64,000 bases of DNA, from contig JBNLFG010000002.1 of assembly GCA_050305405.1 (NCBI GenBank), forward strand, positions 275,769 through 339,768, read 5' to 3'. Under the pieces are notes generated by a model that did not search any database, was not told the origin of the DNA, and saw only the letters and a program-made list of their open reading frames with translations. This DNA is from Desulfolinea sp050305405. Its GTDB lineage: Bacteria; Chloroflexota; Anaerolineae; Anaerolineales; Villigracilaceae. Below, piece by piece: positions 7,449 through 17,628 of this stretch; the stretch's first letter is position 1, and every line of letters begins with the position of its first letter. The position numbers and the translations under genes were made by a program.

Positions 7449-8726
7449 ATGCTAAAAGTGATCTTGCAAGCCCCCAATCCTGTACATCCATTTGGCGAGC
7501 CCGCACGGGAGTTACGTATTCATAATCAACCCCTGTGGCTGTGGCAACGCAGTGTGTTGGAACAATATACAACACAAGAACTGGAGTTGCAGCCTGGCGA
7601 GCGTATGCCGCAAAGACATGAAGAGATGTTGGTTTATCGTAACAACCTTTTCTTCGATCAGGGGTATATAGATGCTTTTATTACAACTGCGCGTAAGCAT
7701 GGTAGAGCTTGTCGGGCGGGGTTCCGTTCTGATGATCCCTCGTTCCGTGAGCACGCTTTGCCGCTTTCCACCTCATATACGCCTGCTGGGAACATCTATC
7801 TTGCAGACCTTTGGTATTATCCGCACGGCCCCGTTGCAGATGCACGTCCCCTGATTGTTGATACAGAACCGACAGAAGTTGGTTATTACCATGTGCCAAC
7901 CTATATGGCAGACCAAAGTGGCGACCTTGTTTTTCAGGTGCCAATGCGCTCGATGCTCGCAATTGACTCGTGGGTACATATTTTTATCGCGGACGTTGTC
8001 TTTGGGGTCTTTGGACGCGGGGCGCAAGTTGAACGGCAGCTCGAAGAAGACTTGGGCTTTAAGGTTAAGGTTCTTGCGAAAGCGCTCTATGAGGGACGTC
8101 AGGTTTTAGAGTGTTCTGAGTTGGTAAAGATCGGCAAGGACTGTGTGATTGATCCTAAAGCCGTTATTCATGGCCCGACTACGATAGGGGATAACGTTAC
8201 CATCGGCGCTGGGGCGGTTGTGGAGAACTGCATTATTGGCGATAATGTGAATATCTCGCAAGATTGTCAGTTGATGCTTTCTGTGGTTGGGGATGGCACC
8301 TTTCTTCCCTTTAAGGCCGCGCTCTTTATGACCTCCATTATGGACAATAGCATGGTTGCGCAAAATACATGTTTGCAAATGTGTGTGATTGGGCGGAACA
8401 CCTTTATTGGCGCTGGCTCGACTTTTACAGATTACAATCTGATCCCTGTGCCGCTTTTGGCGATGGATGGCAATAATAGCTTGCGCGAATCCAATCGCCC
8501 GGTGATGGGGGGCTGCGTAGGGCATAACTGTCGGATTGGTTCGGGAATGATCGTTTATCCTGCCCGTACGATTGAGTCAGATGTTGTTTTGGCAGCGACC
8601 AAAGAACGCCGTGTAATTGATAGAAATGTTCGCTTTGAAGATAGTGACCATCATGGTCTTCGCCTTGGGCATTTGCATATGACTCCCTATCATAAAAAAG
8701 ACGAAAAGGAAGTAGAATCTTGGTAA
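7449..8726 (+). CDS. Left-handed beta-helix (hexapeptide-repeat) transferase-like protein
   Basis: 425 residues. The first 200 or so residues are not recognisable. From about residue 230 to 370 there are consecutive hexapeptide repeats: IGKDCVIDPKAVI, IGDNVTIGAGAVV, IIGDNVNIS, VIGRNTFIGAGSTF. This is the fold of GlmU-type acyl- and nucleotidyl-transferases. The TAA stop at 8724-8726 directly abuts the ATG of the acyl-ACP-reductase-like gene, so the two are almost certainly co-translated. No N-acetyltransferase catalytic His can be assigned with confidence. Function unknown; a transferase or scaffold acting with its partner is an inference. Confidence 0.78.
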   Translation: MLKVILQAPNPVHPFGEPARELRIHNQPLWLWQRSVLEQYTTQELELQPGERMPQRHEEMLVYRNNLFFDQGYIDAFITTARKHGRACRAGFRSDDPSFREHALPLSTSYTPAGNIYLADLWYYPHGPVADARPLIVDTEPTEVGYYHVPTYMADQSGDLVFQVPMRSMLAIDSWVHIFIADVVFGVFGRGAQVERQLEEDLGFKVKVLAKALYEGRQVLECSELVKIGKDCVIDPKAVIHGPTTIGDNVTIGAGAVVENCIIGDNVNISQDCQLMLSVVGDGTFLPFKAALFMTSIMDNSMVAQNTCLQMCVIGRNTFIGAGSTFTDYNLIPVPLLAMDGNNSLRESNRPVMGGCVGHNCRIGSGMIVYPARTIESDVVLAATKERRVIDRNVRFEDSDHHGLRLGHLHMTPYHKKDEKEVESW

Positions 8727-9812
8727 ATGGATAGTTTTGCCTTCATCATTCATCCCATCGACCCCAAAAGAGACGTGAGTCGAAAATTTCCGTTTTTGGG
8801 GCGCATTCTTACAGAAGGGCAAATTGATTTTTTCTCAACCTTTTTCCCTCCCGTCTATATTTCCGAGATCGAGGGAATTCGTTCTGAAGTGACTGGAAAA
8901 GAAATAAAAGGCTGGTTTATTGCCTGTCCTTATACGCCACGGCGAATGTTGAGTTTGCCTGAAAAAACGGTCTATCGTAAAATTATACAGACTGGCAAAA
9001 TGGCCGAAAAACTCGGCGCCAAAACGCTTGGGTTGGGTGCTTTTACATCAGTGATTGGCGATGCTGGCATCAGCATTGCAAACGGTTTGGATATTCCTGT
9101 CACAACGGGAGATGCCTATACAGTATCCATTGCTGTAGAGGCGATCCGTGAAGCGGCAAAGCTCATGGATATAGATATTGCCAAATCAACGGCAGCAGTT
9201 GTGGGCGCGGGCGGCTCGATAGGTCGCGTTTGTGCGGAGTTGCTTGCGGATGATGTCCAGAATCTATATCTGCTGGGACGCAATCTCGAACCTTTAGAAC
9301 AGTTAAAAGAAAAGTTGACAGTATCTTCAAGTGCGGCTTTAGAAGCCAGCACTGATCTATCACTTTTGCGAGATGCCGATCTAATTTTGACGGTGACGAG
9401 CGCGGTCCATGAAGATGTGATTCGCCCCGAGCATCTACGCAGTGGAAGCGTGGTTTGTGACGTTGCGCGCCCCCGTGATGTTTCTGCAATGGTAGCCGCA
9501 GAAAGAGATGATATATTAGTGATAGATGGCGGGATGGTGGACATCCCGGGTACAGTTGATTTTCATTTCAATTTTGGCTTTCCCGAAGGCAAGGCATACG
9601 CCTGCATGGCAGAGACAATGGCACTAGCATTGGAAGGTCGTTTTGAAGATTACACATTAGGCAAAGAAATTTCACGCGAACGCGTGGAAGAGATTACAGC
9701 GATTGCCAAGAAACATGGCTTTCGCTTGAGCGGTTTCCGCTCATTTGAAAAAGAAGTTACGCAGGCGCAGATCGAATCTGTACGCCGTAACGTGAAAAAA
9801 ACAACGAATTAG
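8727..9812 (+). CDS. Acyl-ACP reductase-like (AAR/COG5322-type) NAD(P)-dependent enzyme
   Basis: 361 residues. A Rossmann motif VVGAGGSIGRVCAELL starts near residue 157. The segment GLGAFTSVIGDAG near residue 102 and the C-terminal YACMAETMALALEGRF segment match the layout of cyanobacterial long-chain acyl-ACP reductase (recalled, not aligned by program). Cys293 in that segment lines up with the cyanobacterial enzyme's catalytic cysteine, which forms the acyl thioester before reduction to the aldehyde. The gene starts in the base right after the stop of the beta-helix gene. No aldehyde-deformylating oxygenase is encoded nearby, so an alkane product is not supported. It could instead act on another acyl thioester. 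Confidence 0.75.
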   Translation: MDSFAFIIHPIDPKRDVSRKFPFLGRILTEGQIDFFSTFFPPVYISEIEGIRSEVTGKEIKGWFIACPYTPRRMLSLPEKTVYRKIIQTGKMAEKLGAKTLGLGAFTSVIGDAGISIANGLDIPVTTGDAYTVSIAVEAIREAAKLMDIDIAKSTAAVVGAGGSIGRVCAELLADDVQNLYLLGRNLEPLEQLKEKLTVSSSAALEASTDLSLLRDADLILTVTSAVHEDVIRPEHLRSGSVVCDVARPRDVSAMVAAERDDILVIDGGMVDIPGTVDFHFNFGFPEGKAYACMAETMALALEGRFEDYTLGKEISRERVEEITAIAKKHGFRLSGFRSFEKEVTQAQIESVRRNVKKTTN

Positions 9813-9876
9813 TGTAGGAAGCCGTGGTGCTTCCATAATTGTATTATTCGTTCATTCCAAACCCTGGAGGTCCCGT

Positions 9877-10776
9877 ATGGGAAAAGCCCGCCTTTTGGTT
9901 GTTGAAGACGATGCCGATATTGCAAACATGCTGAAGATTTACTTCAGCGGTTTGGAATATGATGTTGACATCGCTCCACGAGGGTACGATGCGCTGGATA
10001 AAACCCGGCAAGTCTTACCCCATTTAATTGTGCTCGATATCATGCTTCCCGATATTGATGGCTACGAAGTTTGCCGCACATTGCGCACCAGTACGCGCAC
10101 CAGCCACATCCCCGTTATCTTTTTGACTCAAAAAGATGAGCGCAGTGATAAGCTGCAAGGATTGGAGCTGGGGGCAGATGACTACATCACCAAGCCTTTT
10201 GATATCGAAGAACTCAAGCTCCGTGTACAAGGCGCGATCCGCCGCTCGGAACGCGAGAGTCTTACCGATCCCCGCTCGGGGTTGCCGGCCGGACGCTTGA
10301 TCGAAGAGCAGCTCCGTCGCATTATCCGCGAAGAAGGCTGGGCACTGATGGATTTACGCATCAGTGAATTTGCCTCCTTTAACGATGTCTATGGCTTTGT
10401 GGCTGGCGATGATGTTTTACGCTTTGCAGCGATGCTGCTGGGCGAGATCGTCGATGCTCACGGCACGCCGAATGATTTTATCGGTCATGCTGGGGGCGAT
10501 AACTTCATTATCATCTCAACTGATGAAGCAATGCCGAATATCCGCAAAGCTGTTGAAGAACGCTTTAATGAAGAAGTGCAAACACACTATAACTTCATGG
10601 ATCGACAGCAGGGCTTTGTTCAAACCACTGGCGCAGATGGGCAGCCAGCCCAGTCTCCGCTTATGTCCATGGCAATGGGCGTGATCTCGCCTAAGGAGCA
10701 TCGTTTTGCTGATATTCGTGAGATCACTGAAATGGCGGCAGAAGCACGTCGCTTAGATTCATCCACGGAAGCTTAG
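9877..10776 (+). CDS. Response regulator with degenerate GGDEF domain
   Basis: 299 residues. The N-terminal receiver (1-120) has the acidic pair EDD, the phospho-acceptor Asp in VLDIMLPD and the Lys in TKPF. The second half is a GGDEF fold starting at DPRSGLPAG, but the signature is HAGGDNF: the catalytic Glu is Asn, so diguanylate cyclase activity is probably lost. It may act as a c-di-GMP/GTP sensor or a protein-interaction output. The gene is 13 nt before the giant kinase gene, and the kinase is followed by a second receiver, suggesting one multi-component system. A CTGGAGG ribosome binding site precedes the ATG. Confidence 0.9.
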   Translation: MGKARLLVVEDDADIANMLKIYFSGLEYDVDIAPRGYDALDKTRQVLPHLIVLDIMLPDIDGYEVCRTLRTSTRTSHIPVIFLTQKDERSDKLQGLELGADDYITKPFDIEELKLRVQGAIRRSERESLTDPRSGLPAGRLIEEQLRRIIREEGWALMDLRISEFASFNDVYGFVAGDDVLRFAAMLLGEIVDAHGTPNDFIGHAGGDNFIIISTDEAMPNIRKAVEERFNEEVQTHYNFMDRQQGFVQTTGADGQPAQSPLMSMAMGVISPKEHRFADIREITEMAAEARRLDSSTEA

Positions 10777-10789
10777 GCTTTCAGCGGCA

Positions 10790-13700
10790 ATGGGTATTGG
10801 GACCGGTTTTCTTGCCATAGGTGTAGGACTGGCGTTAGTTGCGCTGGTCAGGTTTGCCACGCGTCGGGCTTTGCGTGCACAACCTGCTTGGCAAGCTGCC
10901 ATCGAGTCTCAAAATGTTGAAGTTCCTGAGCACGGGGATGCGATTTTGCAGGTTCGTGCTGGTGGGCAAGTGGAATATATCAGCCCGATTGGACGAAATT
11001 GGTTTGCCTTGGGCGAAACGGAAATTCCCAATCTGGAGCGCTTAGCACGGCGTGTTCGTCCTAGTGAAGTTTTTTGGAAATTATGTGTCTCTCAGGGGCA
11101 GGCACGTTTTTCGCTTGGGGGTAGGTTAGTTGAAGGTGTTTCTTATCAGATTCCGGGTACAGAGCCTGTAATGCTGATCTCCCTGCGTCAGCCGGAACTT
11201 AGCGCTGGTTTAGCGGATGCAGGTGATACATCCGGGTCAGTGTTGCGCATCATCACCGATTTTGGGCGTGCGATTGCCGAAAATCTCAATCTTGAAGCAA
11301 CACTGATCGCGGTGATAGAGAATATTGAAAAGTTGGTGCCATCCGATATTCTCGAAGTTAAGATATGGGAAGAAGCCAGCCAGAAATTTGTTTCGTATCG
11401 TTTTGGTATGGTAGAGGGGAAACCAAAGCTTGAACGTAGTTATAAAACTCGTTTTGGAAATTATTCAGACTATATTATTGAGCACGAAGAAACGCTCTTT
11501 GTGAAAGATACAGAAACGTATAAAAAAATCCGTTTTCTGGATGAGACCGATCAGTATTCAGTGCGGTCTTATATTGGCGTTCCGCTATATGCCGGTGATG
11601 ATCTGATTGGCATACTCGAGGTCGGGCAGATTGCTCCCGACGCTTACACGGTTGATGACGAAGATGTTTTGCAACTCATTGCCGGGCAGGCTGCGGTTGC
11701 GATCCGTAATGCGTTGCTATATGAAAATGAACAGAGGCGCGCAAGAGAACTCGCGAGTTTGGCGAATTTAGCGCAATCGGCTGGTTCGTTGCAAAATCGG
11801 CAAGTATTCTTTTCTGCTCTGGTTAATAATATTCGCCCGTTATTCAATGTGAATATTCTGGGCTTTTTGCTCTATGATGAAGATAAGCATACCCTCGAAG
11901 GCGAAGTGCCGTTTGAGGGGATTCCCTCCCACGTTGTTCGGGCGTATCGTGCGGAAATTGAAGAGGGTAGCCCCGCAGATGCGATTGTTAGCGCCCAGGA
12001 AGCTATTCTTTCGCAAGACGCTGCGAACGATGAGCGTTGGCAAATTCTAGGTTTGAATAATATCGCCCAAGCTGCCAGTGTACGCGAAACGGCTTTGATG
12101 CCATTGATATCAAGCGGGCGTTTTCTGGGTTATTTACAGTTCTCCAACCATATTCAAGACTCACAGGAATTCTCTGAAGGTGAGATTCATTTGATGACGG
12201 TGGTGGCAAATCAGGCCGCAACCATTATTGACAATGCTGCATTGGTCTTACAAACCCAGCAGCGAGCCCGACGTGCAGAGACGATGCGCAGAGTTGCGAG
12301 TTTGGTTTCATCTTCGGCAAGTGTAGAAGAAACAATTCAGTTCTCAATAAGAGAGTTAGTGCAACTGCTTAAGTCTGATACGGCTGTTCTTTTTATTCTG
12401 GATGAAGATCTAGGGGTATTAAACGCACATCCGGGGTCGGCCTATGGCGTTTCGGAAGAAATTTTCGAGAAGTTCTCACGCTTATATGTTGATGATCCGC
12501 AATATCGTTTTACCGTGACGGGTAGTCAGCGTCCATATATGTTTGGTAACTTGAAGGAAGATCGCCGTTTGTTGAAATTCTATCGTCCGATGACAGAAGC
12601 GTCGCAGATGAATTCGGCTTTGGCCGTTCCTCTTGTGATCCGTGACCAAAGCGCGGGCGAGTTGATCTTGGGAAGTAAGCAATTAAACTTTTTTACACAA
12701 TATGATCTTCAAGCCGCGGTATCTGTAGCAGAGCAACTTTCTGTGCTTTTGAATGCATCTCGTACTTCAGTGGAGACAGATGAGAGTTTACGTTTACGTG
12801 TTGAGCAGTTGACGTCGCTTTCGCGGGTGAGCCGAGAATTAAACGGTAGCCTGAATTTGAAACACTTGCTGCAGGTCGTTTATGAAGAAGGTTTGAAGAC
12901 CAGTAAGGCTGATTGTGGCACGATTACACTCTTTGATCAGGAAGCTTTACGGGAAGAAGGGGAACTTGTTAGCATCCTGGCATTGGGCTGTTCGCAAGGG
13001 TCTTATTTAACGGAAGCTGAAAGGGAAGTAGCCCATAGCGGCAAAGCGATTTGGATTGATGACGCTGCTGAAGGGACGTATCCTGCCAGCCATGAGGGTG
13101 TTCGCTCTGCGTTAGTGGCTCCGATTGCTCATCAAGGTCAGACGATTGGCTTATTCCATTTGCATTCTATGCGTCCCCATCGTTTTGATGAGGCAACAAC
13201 AGGGGTTGTGCAGACTTTGGCGGCTCAGGCCGCGGTTGCACTGGGGAATGCATATCGCTATGAAGAGCAAGTCCAACACGGGAAGTTGCTTGAGCGCCGC
13301 GCCCAAACACTCTCGAGCCTTTTGGATACGACTTCAATGTTGGAGTTGGATCATCCTTTAGAAGACGCTTTGCTGTCGATTTCAAAAGGTATACGCAATG
13401 CCACGTCTTTTGATGTGGTTTTGATAAGCGTTTATGAAAAGGAAAGCGGTATGCTGCGCCGTGTGACTGGCGTTGGTATGTCGGAAGAAAGTTTACACGA
13501 GTTGCAGGGACGCGAGCAGCCTTTGTTGAGCGTTCAGCAGCTTTTGCAGCCGGAATTTAAGCTTGGAAATGCGTATTATATCCCTGCTGATAAAGTGCCG
13601 ATTGTGCCGAGCGACCTGCATATTGTGACTTTGGAATCGAGTTATTTGAATGATAAGCCGAATTCCTGGCATGGGGATGATCTTTTTGTCTTTTTGTTAG

Positions 13701-16700
13701 AAGATCAATATCACGAACCGCTTGGGATGATTAGTCTTGATTTGCCGCGTGATGGGAATGCGCCTGATATGATGACGGTCGAAGCATTGGAAATCTTTTC
13801 GGCGCAGGCCTCGTTGATTATTAGCAGTCAGGCAAGCTTGACTGAAGCTCGCGAACGAGTGGAAGCATTGACTTCTGGCTTGGAACGCCAGCAACGGTTA
13901 TTGAGTATTAGTCAAAACGATCTGCCGGTTTTGCTACGTAAAGACCTTGAGCAGACGATTACTTTGCAAAATCTTGATCAGAGTACCCAACGCATTCGCG
14001 CTGGCTTGCGTATTACCGAAGCTGTCAGCCGTCAAATTGATGCATCGGCGGCGTTGGAAGCTTTGAGTGGTCAGATGCTCACGCACATGGGGATGATGGT
14101 TGCCTTCATTGCTGAAAATACGGCTGAAGGACCGCACCTGACAAGCACGATGGGGGATTTGCCTGCAACAGTAAATGCAGATGCGCTCTTTGGTCAGCGT
14201 AACCCGCTACGCTCTTGTTTGCAGACGGGTGAAACGATGCTGATCGCCAATTTGGATGATAGCGACGAGTGGCGTGAAACGGCTTTATTGAGCACGCTTA
14301 AGGCAAAAAGTCTGATCGCTTTGCCGATCAAGGTTGAGAATGAGACCGTCGCAGCAATATTGACGGTTAGTCGTGAGCCAATGCCTCGGCTGACTGATGA
14401 AGATCGTCAGGTTTATTATCAGATAGCTCGTCAAACATCGGTTATCTTCCAAAATATCGCCTTGCTAACATCCGCACGCAGGCGTTTGAAAGAAGTCAAT
14501 CTTTTGCTTGACTTCAGTCGTACTGTCAGCGATCTTGGCCCGACCAGCATTATGGAAGAACTCTTGCGGAACGCGCTACAGGTTATCGCGGCAGCTCATG
14601 CCGGGCTTGTACTGCTTTGGAATGATGCGACAGAGCGCCTTGAGCCAATAGCCGTACAAAACTATGTCGATAACGAAAGTATGGCACAGATTTCCTATCG
14701 TTATGGCGAGGCGCAGCCTGGTATCGCCTTTATGGAACGTACGGCACGCAAGCTCGATGAAGTCAACTTTGCGCGTGATTATACCTTGTCGGCTGCAAAT
14801 TTGGTTCTATACCGTCAGGCAACGGGAGGCAGGCTTCCGATCTCCAGTTTGATTGTGCCGATCCAAACCGGTGATTATTGTTTAGGTGTCTTGGTTTTGG
14901 ATAACTTTAACAAAGCTGGCTCATTCCAAGACGAAGATCAGGCACTTTTACTCTCCCTTTCGCAGCAAGTTGCGCTTTCGCTCCAGAATATCCGCCTGAT
15001 TCAGTCAACTGAAGAGCGTGCTGCCCAATTAGAGTCACTAACCAAGATTACCGCGACGATGAGTTCCAATCTTCAAAGCAGCGAGTTGGTTCCATCAATC
15101 TTGGACCAACTGGAAAAAGTTATCCCTTATGACCGCGCGACACTTTGGCTTCATGAAGATACAGAACTGAAGTCTGCTGCGGCAAAAGGCTATGACGATG
15201 ACCGTTTGCGCGTTGGTATTGGCATCCCCTCGCAAGAAGGGGTTGCCTTACAGGAAATCTTGGATTCAGGGCAAGTCATCTCTGTCGTCGATATCCGCGA
15301 TGACGACCGTTTCCGCCTGATCAACGAAGTTCATCCGCATCCCTCATGGTTGGGAATCCCGCTTCTCTTCAACGAAAAAGTGATCGGCGTCATGGCGCTT
15401 GAAAAAGAAGAAGCCGGTTTTTACAATCTGGCACACGCTCAAGTTGGTGTTACGTTTGCAGGTCAGGCCGCTGTTGCATTGGAAAATGCAAGCCTCTTCC
15501 AAGATAGCCAGGATCGCGCCACAGAATTGAATCAACTTACTGAAAATCTTGAGCAACGTGTTATTGAGCGCACCGCTGAAGTGGAGCGTGAGCAGCGTAA
15601 CACCAAAACTCTGCTGGATATTCTCACCGAAGTCTCCGCAAGTCTCGATCTAGACCTTGCGCTTAAGCGCACGCTTGCCTTGCTGAATGACACGGTTGGC
15701 GCTGAACAAGGCACGGTCATGATGCTTAACCCAGAAGATGGCCTGCTTCACTACCGCGCTGGCGATGGCTACCTGAGTGACGCCAAAGATCGTGATCGTG
15801 AGTTCGCCCTCAAAGTAGGTGAGGGTTTAGCTGGCTGGGTCGTTCAGAATCGCAAAGCGATTTTGGTTGGTGATCTGGATAATGATGAACGTTGGGTTCC
15901 GCAGAAATCTGACCTAGAGCGTCATCGCAGTGCAGTCGCTGCTCCCCTCATGGTTGGTGAAGATGTGATCGGCGTCTTGCTGGTTTTTAATCGTCTCGTC
16001 GATTTCTTTAGCCCCGAACAACTTAGTCTGATCAAGGTGATTGCCGGACAGGTGGCGGTAGCAATTAACAACGCCAATCTTTACAAATTGATCCGCGAAC
16101 AGGCAGAGCGCCTCGGCAATATGTTGCGGAATGAACAGGAAGAGGCCACCCGCTCTCAAGCGATTCTCGAAGCGGTCGCGGATGGTGTGCTTGTTACCGA
16201 TGCCGAAAATCGAATCAGCTTCTTGAATGCTTCCGCTGAACAGATACTCGGAATTAAAACCGCTAAAGTAATGAATCAAACCCTCAAAGATTTTAGCGGT
16301 CTCTTTGGCAAAGCTGCGAATATTTGGCACGAGATCATCCATGAGTGGTACGAAGCGCCAACAGAATACCAAAAAGGCGACTCCTACGCCGAGCAGCTTG
16401 AATTGGATGATGGGCGTGTCGTGCTTGTTCACTTGGCGCCGGTTATGTTGCGCGATAATCAATTCCTTGGAACGGTCTCAATCTTCCGTGATATTACCCA
16501 TCAAGTAGAAGTTGATCGTCTGAAATCAGAATTTGTGGCGACGGTTAGCCATGAATTGCGTACCCCAATGACCTCGATCCGTGGTTATGTGGATATTCTC
16601 CTCATGGGGGCTGCGGGTGCATTAACTGAAAACCAAATTCACTTCCTCGATATTATTCGCAGCAACACAGAGCGTTTGAATGTTCTGGTTGCCGATCTTC

Positions 16701-17230
16701 TGGATATTTCGCGTATCGAGTCTGGGCGCGTTACTCTCACCTCGCAAGAAGTTGATTTGAAAGAACTTGCCGAAGATGTAATTGAAACTGCCACCCAGCG
16801 TTCACATGATGAAGAGAAGGCGATGAGTTTCGAGTTGGATTTGGCAGATAATCTTCCTGCCGTTTACGCAGACCCGGATCGCCTTAGGCAGATTATTGCC
16901 AATCTGGTTGAGAATGCCTATCACTACACGCCCGAAAGCGGACGCATTATTTTGGCAGTTTCGGATTTGAACGGAAAAGATACCGTGCAAGTCGACGTAC
17001 ATGATAACGGGGTTGGAATCGCTCCTGAAGATCAAGCGCAGGTTTTTGAGCGTTTCTACCGTGGTGAAGACCCGCTTGTTCTCGCCACGCCAGGCACTGG
17101 TTTGGGGCTGCCAATCGTGAGGCAATTGGTTGAAATGCATAAAGGTGAAATTTGGGTAAAGAGTCCTGGGGAGCGTGGTGAAGGGAGCACTTTCTCCTTT
17201 ACGCTTCCGGTTTATAAGAAATCTGAGTGA
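10790..17230 (+). CDS. Giant hybrid-sensor histidine kinase: nine GAF domains, PAS, HisKA, HATPase
   Basis: 2146 residues. One membrane helix (about 4-22) is followed by a 130-residue region of unclear fold. By repeat layout I count nine GAF-like domains at about 150-310, 320-490, 495-660, 675-825, 840-1015, 1070-1225, 1235-1405, 1412-1570 and 1605-1768, most ending in a QAAVAL-type helix. A coiled-coil segment at 1575-1605 precedes GAF9. A PAS domain (about 1790-1905) leads to HisKA with phospho-acceptor His1921 in SHELRTP and a HATPase with LVENAYHY (N box), DNGVGIA and GTGLGLPIV. There is no attached receiver. The protein is cytoplasmic apart from the N-terminal helix. Ligands of the GAF domains are unknown. 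Confidence 0.92.
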   Translation: MGIGTGFLAIGVGLALVALVRFATRRALRAQPAWQAAIESQNVEVPEHGDAILQVRAGGQVEYISPIGRNWFALGETEIPNLERLARRVRPSEVFWKLCVSQGQARFSLGGRLVEGVSYQIPGTEPVMLISLRQPELSAGLADAGDTSGSVLRIITDFGRAIAENLNLEATLIAVIENIEKLVPSDILEVKIWEEASQKFVSYRFGMVEGKPKLERSYKTRFGNYSDYIIEHEETLFVKDTETYKKIRFLDETDQYSVRSYIGVPLYAGDDLIGILEVGQIAPDAYTVDDEDVLQLIAGQAAVAIRNALLYENEQRRARELASLANLAQSAGSLQNRQVFFSALVNNIRPLFNVNILGFLLYDEDKHTLEGEVPFEGIPSHVVRAYRAEIEEGSPADAIVSAQEAILSQDAANDERWQILGLNNIAQAASVRETALMPLISSGRFLGYLQFSNHIQDSQEFSEGEIHLMTVVANQAATIIDNAALVLQTQQRARRAETMRRVASLVSSSASVEETIQFSIRELVQLLKSDTAVLFILDEDLGVLNAHPGSAYGVSEEIFEKFSRLYVDDPQYRFTVTGSQRPYMFGNLKEDRRLLKFYRPMTEASQMNSALAVPLVIRDQSAGELILGSKQLNFFTQYDLQAAVSVAEQLSVLLNASRTSVETDESLRLRVEQLTSLSRVSRELNGSLNLKHLLQVVYEEGLKTSKADCGTITLFDQEALREEGELVSILALGCSQGSYLTEAEREVAHSGKAIWIDDAAEGTYPASHEGVRSALVAPIAHQGQTIGLFHLHSMRPHRFDEATTGVVQTLAAQAAVALGNAYRYEEQVQHGKLLERRAQTLSSLLDTTSMLELDHPLEDALLSISKGIRNATSFDVVLISVYEKESGMLRRVTGVGMSEESLHELQGREQPLLSVQQLLQPEFKLGNAYYIPADKVPIVPSDLHIVTLESSYLNDKPNSWHGDDLFVFLLEDQYHEPLGMISLDLPRDGNAPDMMTVEALEIFSAQASLIISSQASLTEARERVEALTSGLERQQRLLSISQNDLPVLLRKDLEQTITLQNLDQSTQRIRAGLRITEAVSRQIDASAALEALSGQMLTHMGMMVAFIAENTAEGPHLTSTMGDLPATVNADALFGQRNPLRSCLQTGETMLIANLDDSDEWRETALLSTLKAKSLIALPIKVENETVAAILTVSREPMPRLTDEDRQVYYQIARQTSVIFQNIALLTSARRRLKEVNLLLDFSRTVSDLGPTSIMEELLRNALQVIAAAHAGLVLLWNDATERLEPIAVQNYVDNESMAQISYRYGEAQPGIAFMERTARKLDEVNFARDYTLSAANLVLYRQATGGRLPISSLIVPIQTGDYCLGVLVLDNFNKAGSFQDEDQALLLSLSQQVALSLQNIRLIQSTEERAAQLESLTKITATMSSNLQSSELVPSILDQLEKVIPYDRATLWLHEDTELKSAAAKGYDDDRLRVGIGIPSQEGVALQEILDSGQVISVVDIRDDDRFRLINEVHPHPSWLGIPLLFNEKVIGVMALEKEEAGFYNLAHAQVGVTFAGQAAVALENASLFQDSQDRATELNQLTENLEQRVIERTAEVEREQRNTKTLLDILTEVSASLDLDLALKRTLALLNDTVGAEQGTVMMLNPEDGLLHYRAGDGYLSDAKDRDREFALKVGEGLAGWVVQNRKAILVGDLDNDERWVPQKSDLERHRSAVAAPLMVGEDVIGVLLVFNRLVDFFSPEQLSLIKVIAGQVAVAINNANLYKLIREQAERLGNMLRNEQEEATRSQAILEAVADGVLVTDAENRISFLNASAEQILGIKTAKVMNQTLKDFSGLFGKAANIWHEIIHEWYEAPTEYQKGDSYAEQLELDDGRVVLVHLAPVMLRDNQFLGTVSIFRDITHQVEVDRLKSEFVATVSHELRTPMTSIRGYVDILLMGAAGALTENQIHFLDIIRSNTERLNVLVADLLDISRIESGRVTLTSQEVDLKELAEDVIETATQRSHDEEKAMSFELDLADNLPAVYADPDRLRQIIANLVENAYHYTPESGRIILAVSDLNGKDTVQVDVHDNGVGIAPEDQAQVFERFYRGEDPLVLATPGTGLGLPIVRQLVEMHKGEIWVKSPGERGEGSTFSFTLPVYKKSE

Positions 17231-17237
17231 GGCTTTA

Positions 17238-17612
17238 ATGGCAAAGATTGTAATTGCAGAAGATGAACGAGACATTCGAGATTTGATCGCATTTACTTTG
17301 CGTTTTGCTGGGCATGAAGTGACTGCTGCAAGCAATGGCGAAGAAGCGGTTCAACTCGCGGTACAGGAAAACCCCGATCTGATCCTGCTGGATGTACGTA
17401 TGCCGCGCATGACAGGGTACGATGCCTGCCGCGCTATCAAGGCAAAACCCGATTTTGTGGACACCCCTGTTGTATTTCTCTCCGCAAAAGGACAGGAATC
17501 AGAGATCGAAACCGGCATGGAAGCTGGTGCTGAAGAATATATGTTGAAACCCTTTTCTCCTGACGAATTGACCGCCCGCGTCGGTCAGATTTTAGCGAAA
17601 TTTGGAAAGTGA
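17238..17612 (+). CDS. Single-domain response regulator (CheY-like)
   Basis: 124 residues from the ATG at 17238, 7 nt after the kinase stop; an upstream in-frame start inside the kinase gene is less likely. It is a stand-alone receiver: acidic pair EDE, phospho-acceptor Asp in LLDVRMPR, conserved Ser/Thr in FLSAKG and Lys in LKPFSPDE. There is no output domain, so it probably shuttles phosphate or binds a partner. It is a natural target of the giant kinase because of its position. Confidence 0.92.
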   Translation: MAKIVIAEDERDIRDLIAFTLRFAGHEVTAASNGEEAVQLAVQENPDLILLDVRMPRMTGYDACRAIKAKPDFVDTPVVFLSAKGQESEIETGMEAGAEEYMLKPFSPDELTARVGQILAKFGK

Positions 17613-17628
17613 ATCGAAGAAGTAAAAG

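Noticed and set aside
8727..9812. Alkane biosynthesis
   Set aside because: The AAR-like enzyme is present, but no aldehyde-deformylating oxygenase was found, so an alkane pathway is unsupported.
15914..16462. 182-residue frame opposite the giant kinase
   Set aside because: Antisense to the PAS region of the kinase; no family features.
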